From Quercus robur (Eukaryota > Streptophyta > Magnoliopsida > Fagales > Fagaceae): 64,000 bases of DNA. This document shows, piece after piece, positions 1 to 9,962 of this stretch. The DNA lies in the NCBI RefSeq assembly GCF_932294415.1, contig NC_065544.1, forward strand, positions 18,885,351 to 18,949,350, read 5' to 3'. The position numbers and the translations under genes were made by a program. The notes beneath the pieces were generated by a model. That model worked only from the letters and a program-made list of their open reading frames with translations, searched no databases and was not told where the DNA came from. Position 1 is the first letter of the stretch; each line of letters opens with the position of its first letter.

Positions 1-600
1 TCTTGACATCCTTTTCCATCTTAAATAATGCTACTTCTTCCTGCTTCTTTCAAAGTCAAGCGAGATATTATAGAAACTAAAACTTCATCAGGTAATTAAT
101 AGACACATTATCAATAACTAGATGAGATTCACAGAGACTTTGTCAAGCACTTCCTCAACGCCTTAATCTAAATCCTACTAGGCTTCCCTAATCCTTATTG
201 TACCTTGAACCGGAACAATGAATCCAAACAACACCATTTCAGCACATCATATATTACAAAATTCTCAAACAACTTCGGATATAAGCCCTTTACACAGTAA
301 TTTTTTGTTACAAAATATAAGCCCTTTACACAGCCACTTCGGATATAATATATATTCTCTGCAAAAATATATAGAAATCAAACAAAATCATAGAGTTGAA
401 CCTGAGCAGACTTTCTGAAGATGCTAATCCGACAGCAAGCGAAAACCCTCGTAATGAAGCTGAATCCCACCTCTGCAAACATCAACAGCAATTCTTAGAT
501 CAAAATACAAACACAAACACAAGCTGAATCCCCCTTTTCTTGCAGAAAGAGAAAAGAAACACAAACACAAAAAATCGAACATGGATCAAAACCCACCTAG
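1..600. other. AT-rich flank, no gene recognised
   Basis: No coding frame with recognisable homology is seen on either strand. The short open frame at 218-418 is low-complexity and probably chance. Read on the minus strand, the stretch 400-600 looks like untranslated or intronic DNA next to the minisatellite. Confidence 0.4.
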
Positions 601-654
601 TAAATTGCTTTGATTTTGATTTTGATTTTATTTGAGAGACCGACGAAGCTTCGG

Positions 655-1073
655 TGAATCGGCAGAGGCAGAGGCAGAGGCAGAGGCAGAGGCTTGGTGA
701 TTCGGACAGCGGCTTGGTGATCGGAGAGAAAAGCGAGGCTTGGTGACAGCGGCTTGGTGATCGGAGAGAAAAGCGAAGCTCGGTGACAGTGAAACGGATT
801 TGGAGATGGGTGAGGGTGGATCGGCAGAGGCAGAGGCTTGGTGATTTGGACAGCGGCTTCTTGATCGGAGAGAAAAGCGAGGCTTGGTGACAGCGGCTTG
901 GTGATCGGAGAGAATAGCGAGGCTTGGTGACAGTGAAAACGGATTTGGAGATGGGTGAGGGTGAATCGGCAGAGGCTTGGTGATTCGAACAGCGGCTTGT
1001 TGATCGGAGAGAAAAGCGAGGCTTGGTGACAGCGATGGCTTGGTGATCGGAGAGAAAAGCGAGGCTTGGTGAG
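655..1073. repeat. Minisatellite, ~40-bp GGCTTGGTGA-type units
   Basis: The stretch is built from repeats of GGCTTGGTGA alternating with CGGAGAGAAAAGCGA and GACAGCGG, preceded by a short GGCAGA hexamer run near 660-690. More than a dozen GGCTTGGTGA copies are visible. The same motif resumes directly after the copia element, so the array was one block before the insertion. It may belong to a larger non-autonomous transposon ending near 6560 rather than to a gene. Confidence 0.75.
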
Positions 1074-1257
1074 TGTTAGTGTATAGCTTAGACTAGTTTA
1101 GCCCATTGGGCTTAGCCCAGTATACTGTACTTGTAGTTTACTCCTTTTACTTGTACTGCACACATACCTAGCCTATATAAGGCTCTCTATTGTATATTAT
1201 TTCACACACATTAATATACAGACTATTCAGTCTTTCTCATACTTTATATTCTTAACA
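1074..1257 (+). repeat. 5' LTR of copia element
   Basis: This 184-bp direct repeat matches 6064-6247 at every base I compared. A TATA-like TATATAAG lies about 100 bp in and would drive the element's transcript. Confidence 0.95.
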
Positions 1258-1270
1258 TGGTATCAGAGCC
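1258..1270 (+). promoter_or_regulatory. Primer-binding site, initiator-Met tRNA type
   Basis: TGGTATCAGAGCC directly abuts the 5' LTR. It is complementary to the 3' end of initiator methionine tRNA, the usual primer of plant copia elements. Confidence 0.93.
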
Positions 1271-1497
1271 AATCCTCTGACTTTCTGGTTCCTGTGGACA
1301 TCTCCGGCGTTCTTCCGCTGCCCTCGCCTTCATCCAGTAGCCACTGTCAGAAGCGAGTCACCGCCGTCACGCCCACAGTCCCAGCAAATCTCGGATTTCA
1401 ATGTTCTGCTCATCCAACTGTCAAAACAAAGGCATTGAGTGACAGAACACACAATCCCGAGCAAAACCCAACCAAGAACGGCCAGAAAACACTTCAC

Positions 1498-1660
1498 ACG
1501 CGCCCCCACGCGCCGCCAGAAGTTTCTGCCTCACAAGCACGCGCTCCACGCGCCGCCACGCGCCTCCACGCGCCATCAGTCTCATTCACGCGCCCCACGC
1601 GCCAGACCGGACTTCCTCCACGCGCCCTCATGCGCTTACACGCGCCCCACGCGCCAGCTC
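1498..1660 (+). repeat. CACGCGCC short repeats in copia leader
   Basis: About ten imperfect copies of CACGCGCC lie in the untranslated leader between the primer-binding site and gag. The tract is far more GC- and CpG-rich than its surroundings. It is open in two frames, but the composition is repeat-driven and I do not regard it as coding. Confidence 0.7.
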
Positions 1661-1674
1661 TGTTTCGCGATCTG

Positions 1675-1811
1675 CCACGTCAGCCCTAGTGTGACGTCAC
1701 CTGCCACGTCAGCACACGTCAGCCGTTGACTGGACCAGACTTGACCGTTGACTTTGACCGTGACCGTTGACTTTGACCGTTGACCGTTGACTTTGACCGT
1801 TGACCAAGTCA
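1675..1811 (+). promoter_or_regulatory. Cluster of ACGT and W-box motifs in copia leader
   Basis: Four ACGT cores at 1677-1719 include the palindrome TGACGTCA (1692-1699), a bZIP/TGA-type site. They are followed by ten TTGAC cores starting at 1726, 1741, 1748, 1754, 1767, 1773, 1780, 1787, 1793 and 1800, the core bound by WRKY factors. The TTGAC copies form a tandem repeat of a TTGACCGTTGACTT unit. The location is downstream of the LTR, inside the transcribed leader. The regulatory role is inferred from the motifs. Confidence 0.6.
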
Positions 1812-1922
1812 AAATTTTTCAACAGGACCTGTCTTGCTCAGTTTTTCGCGTAGATTCTGATTTTGGGCTCCTTTTCTGCATTTGAGGTATCTAAATATCA
1901 CTTTTTGGTCATTTTCTTCATT

Positions 1923-4900
1923 ATGGCTCAACAAAGTGAACGAGATATCATACGTCCTATCACCATCATGTTGGATGGTCCTACTAGCTATCATGCATGG
2001 TCTCAGAATATGACCGTCTTTCTCAAGGGTCGTAAACTGTGGAGATATGTGACTGGTTCAATTCCTAAGCCAGTACCAAACCCTAAGTCCAAAGCCACAG
2101 CTGCTGAAGAGTCTTCCAAGACTGCTGTTACAACAGATGATTATGAAGAACGTCTAGAAGAATGGGAGAGTATTCAGAGTAAGATCTTATCTTGGTTTAT
2201 CAATACCTCTATTCCCTCTATTCATAATCTTCTTCCTCGTCTTGAAACTGCTGAGGCTGCTTGGAAATTTTTGGCCGATCGATATAACTGCACTAATGAT
2301 TCAAGCTTGGAGTTTCACATTGAATCCAAGCTTTATCAAATGCGCCAAGAGACAGGTCAGTCTATTTCTGATTTTTATTCTCAGACTTCTACTATGTGGG
2401 AACAACTCTCTGCTGCAGATCCTCCACTGGTGTGTTCTAAGGACATTGAGCTCTTTGTCAAATATCGGGATCGCCGTAGATTTATGCACTTCATGATGGG
2501 TTTACGTGAGGATTTTGAGCCTACTAGGGCTTCTCTACTTAGCCGATCTCCTACTCCTTCTCTTGATGCTGCAGTAAAGGAGCTTCTTTCTGAGGAGAAT
2601 CGTCGGCCCACTTATCACATGACATCATCTGATCATGTCTTGGCTACACCCTCACCACAGCCTCCCATTGTTGCATTCACTGCTCCTCCGCGAATAAACT
2701 CCGGGCGTCCCACCTCTCAGTCTTCCAAAGGTGCTCACTACAAGTTTTGCCGTGCCAAAGGCCATGACATCTCTGTTTGTCGTAAGCTACAGAAATTTGT
2801 GCAAGAGCAGAATAAAACTTCTCTTCCTCAGGCAGCTGCTGTATGTCCTTCAGATCCATCGGTTCCTACAGGTCCATCTTTGGCTTCCTCACTTACTACG
2901 GCTGATATTGAGGCAGTTGTTCAACAGGTTTTATCCCGCACTTCCACTGCCCTTTCTGTCACCTCAGGTAAACAACCTTGGTTTTTTGATACTGCATGTT
3001 GTAACCATATGACTCCTGATGAATCCCAATTTTCTGATAAGGCACCCTTAGAACATCCAATCACCATTTACACTGCTGATGGAACTCCTATGCCTGTTAG
3101 TCATAAAGGAACAATCTCTTCTTCTTGTTTATCCCTTAGTGACACTTTTCATATTCCAAAGTTATCCCTCAATTTGCTTTCTGTTGGTCAACTTTGCGAA
3201 TTAGGCGTAGATCTTCTATTTACTAATCATGGTGTGGATGTGCAGGATCCCCGGACGGGTCAAGTGCTTGGGACAGGCCGTAAGGTTGGTCGCATGTTTG
3301 AGGTTCATGACTTGAAGATTCCTTCACAAGTTGTTTCTGCAGCTGCTACAACTGCCACCTCCTCACCTGATCTATGGCATGCTCGTCTTGGTCATCCATC
3401 CTTATCTCGTCTTCAATTGTTAGCTTCTCAAGGTCATTTAGGTTCAGTTCAGTTTTCAAAATTTGATTGTACTTCCTGTCACTTTGGCAAACAAACAAAA
3501 TTGCCATTTAATAAAAGTGACTCATTTTCTTCTGCTCCTTTTGATCTTATACATTCTGATATTTGGGGTCCTGCACCTGTTCCCACTGAGGGGGGATCTA
3601 AATATTTTGTCATATTTGTGGATGATTTTTCTCGGTATACTTGGATTTATCTGCTTCACCATAGGTCTGAACTTGTGTCTATTTACCAAACATTTCATAA
3701 AATGATTGAAACACAGTTCAATTGCACCATTAAAGTCTTTCGATCAGATAATGCTCAAGAATATAATGATAAATCTTTCCTATCCTTTTTAGACAGACAT
3801 GGTACTCTTCCTCAGCGGTCTTGTCCTTACACCTCTCAACAAAATGGTCGTGCAGAACGAAAACATCGTCACATTCTTGATGTTGTCCGCACCTTTCTCA
3901 TTTCTGCCTCTCTTCCTGAGCGATTTTGGGGTGAGGCCGCACTCACTGCTGTGCACACTATTAATCGTATTCCTTCACCAACTACACACAACAAATCACC
4001 ATTTGAGCTTCTCTATCGTCAAACTCCTAACTACTCCTCTCTTCGGGTTTTTGGTTGTGCTTGCTTTGTCTCTCTTCCTCCTCATGAACGAACAAAGCTC
4101 CAACCTCGTACTCGTCTCTGTTGTTTCCTTGGTTATGGTGTGTCTCAAAAAGGGTTTCGCTGCTATGATCCCATTTCTCATCGCCTTCGTGTCTCCCGTC
4201 ATGTTGAGTTTTGGGAACATCGTCCTTTCACGAGTCTTCAGCAGTTTCCTACATCTTCTTCCTCAGAGTCTCCCATTTTTACTGATCTTTTTCTCCCTCT
4301 CTATCCTGAACTTGTGGAGGATTCTTCAGCATCGACTGCCTCTCCAGACGACTCATCTCCGGTTCTGTCTCCGGCATATGACCCGCCTGTCTTGGATCTT
4401 GTGGCACCACCCTCTCCTGAGTCTCCTATTGGTCCTGAACTTCGTCGTTCCACTCGGGTAAGCATTCCTCCCCCTTATCTCACTGATTATCATTGCTCTT
4501 TTGCTCTTGCCACTCTCTATGAACCTCACACCTATCGTGAGGCTCATACTGACCCTCTTTGGCAGCAAGCTATGAATGAAGAACTAGATGCCCTTCATAA
4601 GAATCACACGTGGGATATGGTTGATTTGCCTCCTGGTCAGTCTGTAGTAGGTTGTAGGTGGGTTTACAAGATCAAGACCAAGGCTGATGGATCTGTTGAA
4701 CGCTACAAGGCTCGCCTAGTTGCCAAGGGCTTTACTCAGGAGTATGGTATTGATTATGAGGAAACATTTGCTCCTGTTACTCGTCTTACATCTGTTAGAT
4801 GTCTCATTGCTGTGGCTGCTGTTCGCCATTGGCCTCTTTATCAAATGGATGTGAAGAATGCTTTCCTCAATGGCGACCTCCATGAAGAAGTGTACATGCA

Positions 4901-6056
4901 ACCACCCCCTGGCTATCCACACTCAGGCAATCAAGTTTGCCGCCTTCGCCGTGCTCTTTATGGCCTCAAGCAGGCTCCTCGAGCTTGGTTTGAAAAGTTT
5001 AGCTCAGTTGTTGCTCAGCAGGGTTTCACTTCGAGTCCTCATGACACTGCTCTCTTTGTTCGGAGATCCTCTGCTGGTATCACTCTTATTCTTCTTTATG
5101 TTGATGATATGATTATTACTGGAGATGATTCTGCAGGTATCCGCTCTCTTCAGAGCTTCCTTAGTCAGAACTTTGAGATGAAAGATTTGGGCACTCTCAG
5201 CTATTTTCTTGGGCTTGAGGTTACCTCATCCTCTGATGGATACTATCTTTCCCAGGCTAAATATGCTTCTGATCTTCTCTCCAAAGCCGGTGTCACTGAT
5301 AACAAGACTGTTTCCACTCCTTTGGAATACAATGCAAAGCTCACACCCTTGGACGGTGAACCTATATCCGATGCTACTCGCTATCGTCAGTTGGTTGGCA
5401 GTTTGATCTATCTCACTGTTACTCGTCCGGATATTTCACATGCCGTGGGTATGGTTAGTAAGTTCATGGATGCACCTCGTTCTGTCCACTATGCTGCTGT
5501 TCTTTGGATTCTCCGATATGTCAAAGGCACACTTTATCATGGTCTGCATTACTCCTCTCGATCTTCTCTCGAGCTTCATGCTTTTTCAGATGCTGACTGG
5601 GCAGGTGATCCGACTGATCGATGCTCTACCACAGGTTTCTGTTTCCTGTTAGGTACTTCTCTGGTCTCGTGGCGCAGCAAGAAACAGGATGTGGTTTCCC
5701 GTTCTAGTACTGAGGCTGAGTATCGTGCCCTTGCCGACACCACTTGTGAGCTTGTTTGGCTTCGCTGGCTCTTGGCTAACATGGATGCTCCACAGCCCAC
5801 TGCCACTCCTCTTTATTGTGACAATCGTAGTGCTATCTACATTGCTCATAATGATGTCTTCCATGAACGCACTAAGCATATTGAGATCGACTGCCACATC
5901 ACTCGCCAGCATCTTAAGAAAGGAAATCTCCAGTTATTCTCCATCTCCTCTGCTGACCAGCCTGCTGATATCTTTACCAAGACTCACCCGCCTGGTCGTC
6001 TTCGAGATCTTATATCCAAACTCCAGTTGGCTTCCTCCTTGCCACCTCGAGTTTGA
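1923..6056 (+). CDS. Copia gag-pol polyprotein
   Basis: The 1,377-residue polyprotein makes the element's capsid, protease, integrase, reverse transcriptase and RNase H. The start is the first ATG (residues MAQQSERD); the frame is open further upstream but has no ATG. In order: a UBN2-type gag domain (roughly residues 40-220); a zinc knuckle at 273-286 in which the first Cys is Tyr (Y273, then C276, H281, C286); a protease active site DTAC at 356; a pre-integrase HHCC region near 480-520; an integrase core with D546, D609 and E645 (DD35E spacing); reverse transcriptase near 880-1060 with YVDD at 1059; RNase H with D1223, E1264 and D1300. The frame has no stop or frameshift. The TGA stop falls at the edge of the polypurine tract. 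Confidence 0.97.
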   Translation: MAQQSERDIIRPITIMLDGPTSYHAWSQNMTVFLKGRKLWRYVTGSIPKPVPNPKSKATAAEESSKTAVTTDDYEERLEEWESIQSKILSWFINTSIPSIHNLLPRLETAEAAWKFLADRYNCTNDSSLEFHIESKLYQMRQETGQSISDFYSQTSTMWEQLSAADPPLVCSKDIELFVKYRDRRRFMHFMMGLREDFEPTRASLLSRSPTPSLDAAVKELLSEENRRPTYHMTSSDHVLATPSPQPPIVAFTAPPRINSGRPTSQSSKGAHYKFCRAKGHDISVCRKLQKFVQEQNKTSLPQAAAVCPSDPSVPTGPSLASSLTTADIEAVVQQVLSRTSTALSVTSGKQPWFFDTACCNHMTPDESQFSDKAPLEHPITIYTADGTPMPVSHKGTISSSCLSLSDTFHIPKLSLNLLSVGQLCELGVDLLFTNHGVDVQDPRTGQVLGTGRKVGRMFEVHDLKIPSQVVSAAATTATSSPDLWHARLGHPSLSRLQLLASQGHLGSVQFSKFDCTSCHFGKQTKLPFNKSDSFSSAPFDLIHSDIWGPAPVPTEGGSKYFVIFVDDFSRYTWIYLLHHRSELVSIYQTFHKMIETQFNCTIKVFRSDNAQEYNDKSFLSFLDRHGTLPQRSCPYTSQQNGRAERKHRHILDVVRTFLISASLPERFWGEAALTAVHTINRIPSPTTHNKSPFELLYRQTPNYSSLRVFGCACFVSLPPHERTKLQPRTRLCCFLGYGVSQKGFRCYDPISHRLRVSRHVEFWEHRPFTSLQQFPTSSSSESPIFTDLFLPLYPELVEDSSASTASPDDSSPVLSPAYDPPVLDLVAPPSPESPIGPELRRSTRVSIPPPYLTDYHCSFALATLYEPHTYREAHTDPLWQQAMNEELDALHKNHTWDMVDLPPGQSVVGCRWVYKIKTKADGSVERYKARLVAKGFTQEYGIDYEETFAPVTRLTSVRCLIAVAAVRHWPLYQMDVKNAFLNGDLHEEVYMQPPPGYPHSGNQVCRLRRALYGLKQAPRAWFEKFSSVVAQQGFTSSPHDTALFVRRSSAGITLILLYVDDMIITGDDSAGIRSLQSFLSQNFEMKDLGTLSYFLGLEVTSSSDGYYLSQAKYASDLLSKAGVTDNKTVSTPLEYNAKLTPLDGEPISDATRYRQLVGSLIYLTVTRPDISHAVGMVSKFMDAPRSVHYAAVLWILRYVKGTLYHGLHYSSRSSLELHAFSDADWAGDPTDRCSTTGFCFLLGTSLVSWRSKKQDVVSRSSTEAEYRALADTTCELVWLRWLLANMDAPQPTATPLYCDNRSAIYIAHNDVFHERTKHIEIDCHITRQHLKKGNLQLFSISSADQPADIFTKTHPPGRLRDLISKLQLASSLPPRV

Positions 6057-6063
6057 GGGGGGA
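6053..6063 (+). promoter_or_regulatory. Polypurine tract
   Basis: The purine run GAGGGGGGA lies directly before the 3' LTR and overlaps the end of the gag-pol stop codon. It is the expected plus-strand primer site. Confidence 0.9.
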
Positions 6064-6247
6064 TGTTAGTGTATAGCTTAGACTAGTTTAGCCCATTGGG
6101 CTTAGCCCAGTATACTGTACTTGTAGTTTACTCCTTTTACTTGTACTGCACACATACCTAGCCTATATAAGGCTCTCTATTGTATATTATTTCACACACA
6201 TTAATATACAGACTATTCAGTCTTTCTCATACTTTATATTCTTAACA
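6064..6247 (+). repeat. 3' LTR of copia element
   Basis: This 184-bp repeat matches the 5' LTR without visible difference. It is followed by the target duplication GTGAG, after which the minisatellite resumes. Confidence 0.95.
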
Positions 6248-6300
6248 GTGAGACAGCGGCTTGGTGATCGGAGAGAAAAGCGAGGGAAAGGGAAAAGCTT
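6248..6300. repeat. Minisatellite, distal remnant
   Basis: The GGCTTGGTGATCGGAGAG motif continues after the target duplication, in phase with the array that ends at 1073. The copia element therefore split one array. Confidence 0.75.
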
Positions 6301-6389
6301 GATGGCGCGAGAGAGAGCAAAAACCGGTAGTGTAGGAAGAGAGAGAGAGAGGTTGAGCGACTGTGCACTATTAAAATAAAATTTTGTTG

Positions 6390-6560
6390 GATGGCATAGC
6401 GCTACAGTGCGATCTCATATGTGAGATCGCACTGTAGCAGTATGCCAAAAAAATTTGGCCGGTCCCAGGTTTAGCAATCCAATTGCTGGGGTAAATTGGG
6501 CCCAAATGCCAAATTTACTTTACAATTTGGCATTTGAGAAGCCCACTGTTGATGCTCTAA
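6390..6560. mobile_element. MITE-like end with two inverted repeats
   Basis: There are two hairpins. One has 17-bp perfect arms at 6401-6417 and 6422-6438, extended beyond a 2-nt mismatch by TGGCATA/TATGCCA. The second has 13-bp perfect arms at 6503-6515 and 6524-6536. The right edge, read on the minus strand, begins AGAGCATCAACAGTGG, a kind of terminus common on small plant transposons. The opposite terminus was not found, so element class and length are open. Confidence 0.45.
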
Positions 6561-9500
6561 AGTTAGTGCACGGCTCAGTACTCAAACCTCTTGCATGGGG
6601 TGGGGCATGAGACTCATTGATGCCACCACTTGCAAGAAGTTTGTGGACAAGTTTGTACACAAGCTTTTTGGGAGTGGGATTAGCCAATTTTAAATTTGCT
6701 TAAAGAAAATCTACCTGCAGGTGAAAATTTTGTAAGAGTTGTTTTACTCTGACTTTATATAATTGATATTCAAATGTATCCAAAAAAGTAACTGATATAT
6801 TTAAAATAAAGTTACTCAAATGTGTACCCGAAAAAAGGATAATGATGAATAAAGTCACCGAAAAGAGTAATAGTCTAAGATTCAGAGGTTTAGAAAAACA
6901 ATGACCTATTTCAAGTTGGGCTTTTTTTTTTTTTTTTTTTTTTTCTTTTTTTCCCTTTGCTTTCTTATAGAGATTCCTTTGTTAAAGCTCCTGCCTTTTC
7001 TAGTTTACATGTGGAATAAGCACTTCTCTTTTCAATATTGGAGAAGGGATAGCTTTTTTGAAAATGTTCAAGTCTCCAATTATAGTCCTTCGATAATAAT
7101 CTATAATTTCTTTAATGATATTTTTAGCATGTAAGTCTAATAACCGCACTTTTTCTTTACCCAAATGACCCAATCTAAATGCCTTCTTTTTGTTTTAACT
7201 AATATCATATATGCGTGATGATGTTCCTGACTCATTACTCATTTATTGACGGTAGACACTACAGTAGATGTCATACTACTTTCACTTTCATAAAAAAAGA
7301 TGCTATATAATTATTGGGATCCGATGCCATCTACTAAAGGTTAATCTATATAGAATCCAATAGTGTGAAGGATAGTCTTAGAAAAAGACAACAGTGTCCC
7401 TTATTTAACCCAGCTGTGTTCGATACCTTTTTTGTCTTTGGGTAATCTACAGTGCCATGAACATGTAGGGATACCCCAAGAGTCAAAAGTTGTGGCGACG
7501 ATGGGATGGGATGGTTTTTTAGGCTTAATTCTTAAAAACAGTGCGATTGCAACTTTTTGATTTTGGGGGCAATTATTATGTGTGATTCATTGTAATATGT
7601 AGACTTAGGGTGGTCAAGTTTTTTTTGAGCTTTGAGCCTACTTTTGAAGTTAATGTCTCGTGGATTGTGCATCTTTTACCCACTTCACCGTAGTAAGGGG
7701 ACACTCCTTGTAGTACCATACCCTTTTTAAGTTGAAAATAAATAGAAATATACCTTTTATGTTTTTAAAATTTCAAATAAGACCATTCTTAACTGTTGAA
7801 GACTGTGTATGAACTGGGGAAGAAAAAAAGAATGATATTCAATATGATCAACTTTGCTAGGAGAAGATTCATGCAATACCTACTTAATTAGGCTACCTTT
7901 GCCATGTGTTATTCCTATTTTATTAAAGATTGGTGTGTACCATTGGATAAATCTCATTTGAGGAAAATATTGTTCAAGATTCTATGTGATTGGGTAATTT
8001 AAATCCCTTGTAATAGGTTCAAGTAATGATCTTAAATTGCATGATTTTTTTTTTTTTTTTTGCTAAAATCAATCATTCTTGGTTCTTGACCTGTTGTTCT
8101 CTTGTGGGGCCAATCACATGTTGGGTATTGTTTATGTATGTTCTGATTTTGGATTCATCTACCACATGCTGAACAGTTGACAGTCATGTTATCTAAACAC
8201 GATGAAAGACTGTTGTTAACCTGACAAATATTGGTGCATGTTTGCAAGGAAATGGATAATGGCCTTTAATTCTCCTTTCATGAAGCAACTGTCATGGAGA
8301 TGGAGGGATGGAAACTTTGCTAATAGGACAACCTAAAGTATCATAAACTTCTAGGAACATATTAACCTTAGATGGACTGATGTTTTTCAATTTATTGAAT
8401 ACAAGTTCCATATACTTATAGAAATGAACTAGAATGTACCTTAATCCACTCCAAAGCCAATTTGTTTGCCAAAGATAACAGTTAATTCATCTTCTGACAT
8501 TGAGTAAGTAGGGAGTTGACAAGCTTAAACTTTTTTCTGTTCAAAATGTTATTGTCATGGTGATGCCATAAGCTCAAGGGTTGTATTTGATCTACTGCCA
8601 TTGAAATATATTCCATTGCTACTTTTGATTCTCATTCTTACACATTATTCTTGCTTTCAGAAAATAAAGACGCGTACATTAATCAACACGTTTTCCATAT
8701 TTTATTGAAGAAAGATATAATTTGCAGTGCATGATTGGGCAAAAATGTAAAATCAAATTGTTTTGGGCAAAAATGTAAAATCAAATTGTTTTAAGTGTTT
8801 TTTATCAGTCATATTCTCAGTCTGCATTTAGAAAGATATTTTGTCACTTACTGCTGATCACATGCAACCCAAAAGTTAAAAGACTCAGAATGCAAAAACT
8901 TCCAAATTCCAAACTCGTCATGTTTTTGTTTTTGTTAAGTATGTATTGACTAATGAACATTTAATAAGTATAAAAGCTCATGAATTCCAAATAAAGCTAA
9001 GACCTATTTCGTCATATATCTGTCTATGGTTTCAATTTGCTTTGCACTGTAAAAGTGAGGTTAGAGTAATGCTATACATATTTTATTTAAATGGCTGAAA
9101 TTATTCTGTCAAAATACTTGAAATACAATTACTTGCCCTTTAATATTTTGCAGTGATATATTCTTGAGTTTGCAAAAAATTAGAGGACTTGTTATTGTGT
9201 TTCCTGTGTCTTGTTGGAATGATATAGAGAACAAAGTTTATGATAATACCATTTTCCATCTCAAAATTGTGGATCAAGCTATTGGGCGTAATGACAAGTG
9301 AAACAATTAAGCTTAGTAAGCTTATTTAACAAACAAGGGGCATTCTCTTTTTATAAACTTAGCTGTTGTAAAGTACAGATGCTAGTAACTACTGCCATCT
9401 TGGTTTCTGACTCTCTGTGGTAGCAATGGATATTAAATCTTGTAGACTCTGTAAAATTCTTGTAAATGTAAAACTAGCGGCACTGAAGTCTTTATTTTAA

Positions 9501-9631
9501 CTAGCTTAAACACCTGTCTTTATTCTTCAAATTTTTAATGATTCAACCTATGTTTTCAAAGATGTGCTTGATTCTGGATTTCTGGTTTTTGAGGTTGGTT
9601 TGGTGACTCTTGGCTTGTTTTCTTAACACAG
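6561..9631. other. Intergenic or intronic, no exon recognised
   Basis: AT-rich with a T tract near 6920-6945. I looked for X8-domain coding (Cys-rich, SCDF-like motif) that could belong to the exon at 9632 and found none. A 28-bp tandem duplication lies at 8737-8792. If the exon at 9632 is functional, part of this stretch is its preceding intron. Confidence 0.4.
8737..8792. repeat. 28-bp tandem duplication
   Basis: A 28-bp unit beginning GGGCAAAAATGTAAAATC is present twice without a gap and without visible mismatch. Confidence 0.8.
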
Positions 9632-9962
9632 CACTGCAGGCACCAGTACAACTCCTGTGACAACAACACCATCCACCACCACACCATCAACCACACCCTC
9701 AACCACACCCTCAACCACAACTCCATCTACCACCACACCCACAACCACCACGCCAACAACCACCACGCCAACAACCGCATCTCCTTACACAACAACAACA
9801 CCTTCCAATGGAGTGCTAGGAGGCATTGGTACCGGCATAGGTCCATCAGGAGTTGGCATCAATACAGATGACAGTCATGGTGGGCTTAGACTTGCAGACA
9901 CCACATTCTTCTCTTTCTTCATGACCATCTTGTTTACAGGCTTGATGTTTTGCTGGAGTTGA
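9632..9962 (+). CDS. Terminal exon of a GPI-anchored X8/PDCB-like protein (partial)
   Basis: The open frame begins after a splice acceptor (TTAACACAG, with a second possible AG at 9638-9639) and ends at TGA 9960-9962. It encodes a long Thr/Pro/Ser stretch of TTPST and TTTP repeats, then GGIGTGIGPSG, an NTDDSHGG segment and a hydrophobic end (FFSFFMTILFTGLMF). A Thr/Pro-rich linker, small residues and a hydrophobic tail are typical of the last exon of X8-domain (carbohydrate-binding module 43) plasmodesmal callose-binding-like proteins, which attach to the outer plasma membrane by a GPI anchor. The frame has no ATG, so this is not a stand-alone gene. The X8 domain and signal peptide exons are not seen in the window. 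It could also be another GPI-anchored wall protein. Confidence 0.65.

Larger units (their letters stand above)
1074..6247 (+). mobile_element. Complete Ty1/copia LTR retrotransposon
   Basis: The 5,174-bp element is bounded by two 184-bp LTRs that I read as identical and that start TGTTAGTG and end CTTAACA. The 5-bp target duplication GTGAG lies at 1069-1073 and 6248-6252. A primer-binding site follows the 5' LTR, a polypurine tract precedes the 3' LTR, and one uninterrupted gag-pol frame lies between. The domain order protease, integrase, reverse transcriptase, RNase H is that of Ty1/copia. Identical LTRs and an unbroken frame indicate a very recent insertion. Whether it can still move is unknown, since the zinc knuckle is atypical. 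Confidence 0.97.

Noticed and set aside
1294-1729. Two overlapping frames rich in HAP/RA residues after the 5' LTR
   Set aside because: They are translations of the CACGCGCC repeat in the retroelement leader and have no independent support.
1863-1922. N-terminal extension of gag
   Set aside because: The extension starts at TTG, not ATG; the first ATG is 1923.
1074-6247. Retroelement of an animal or crop virus
   Set aside because: LTRs, primer site and domain order are those of a plant Ty1/copia retrotransposon; no viral structural genes are present.
6901-7134. 77-residue frame with poly-Phe
   Set aside because: Produced by a T tract; no homology.
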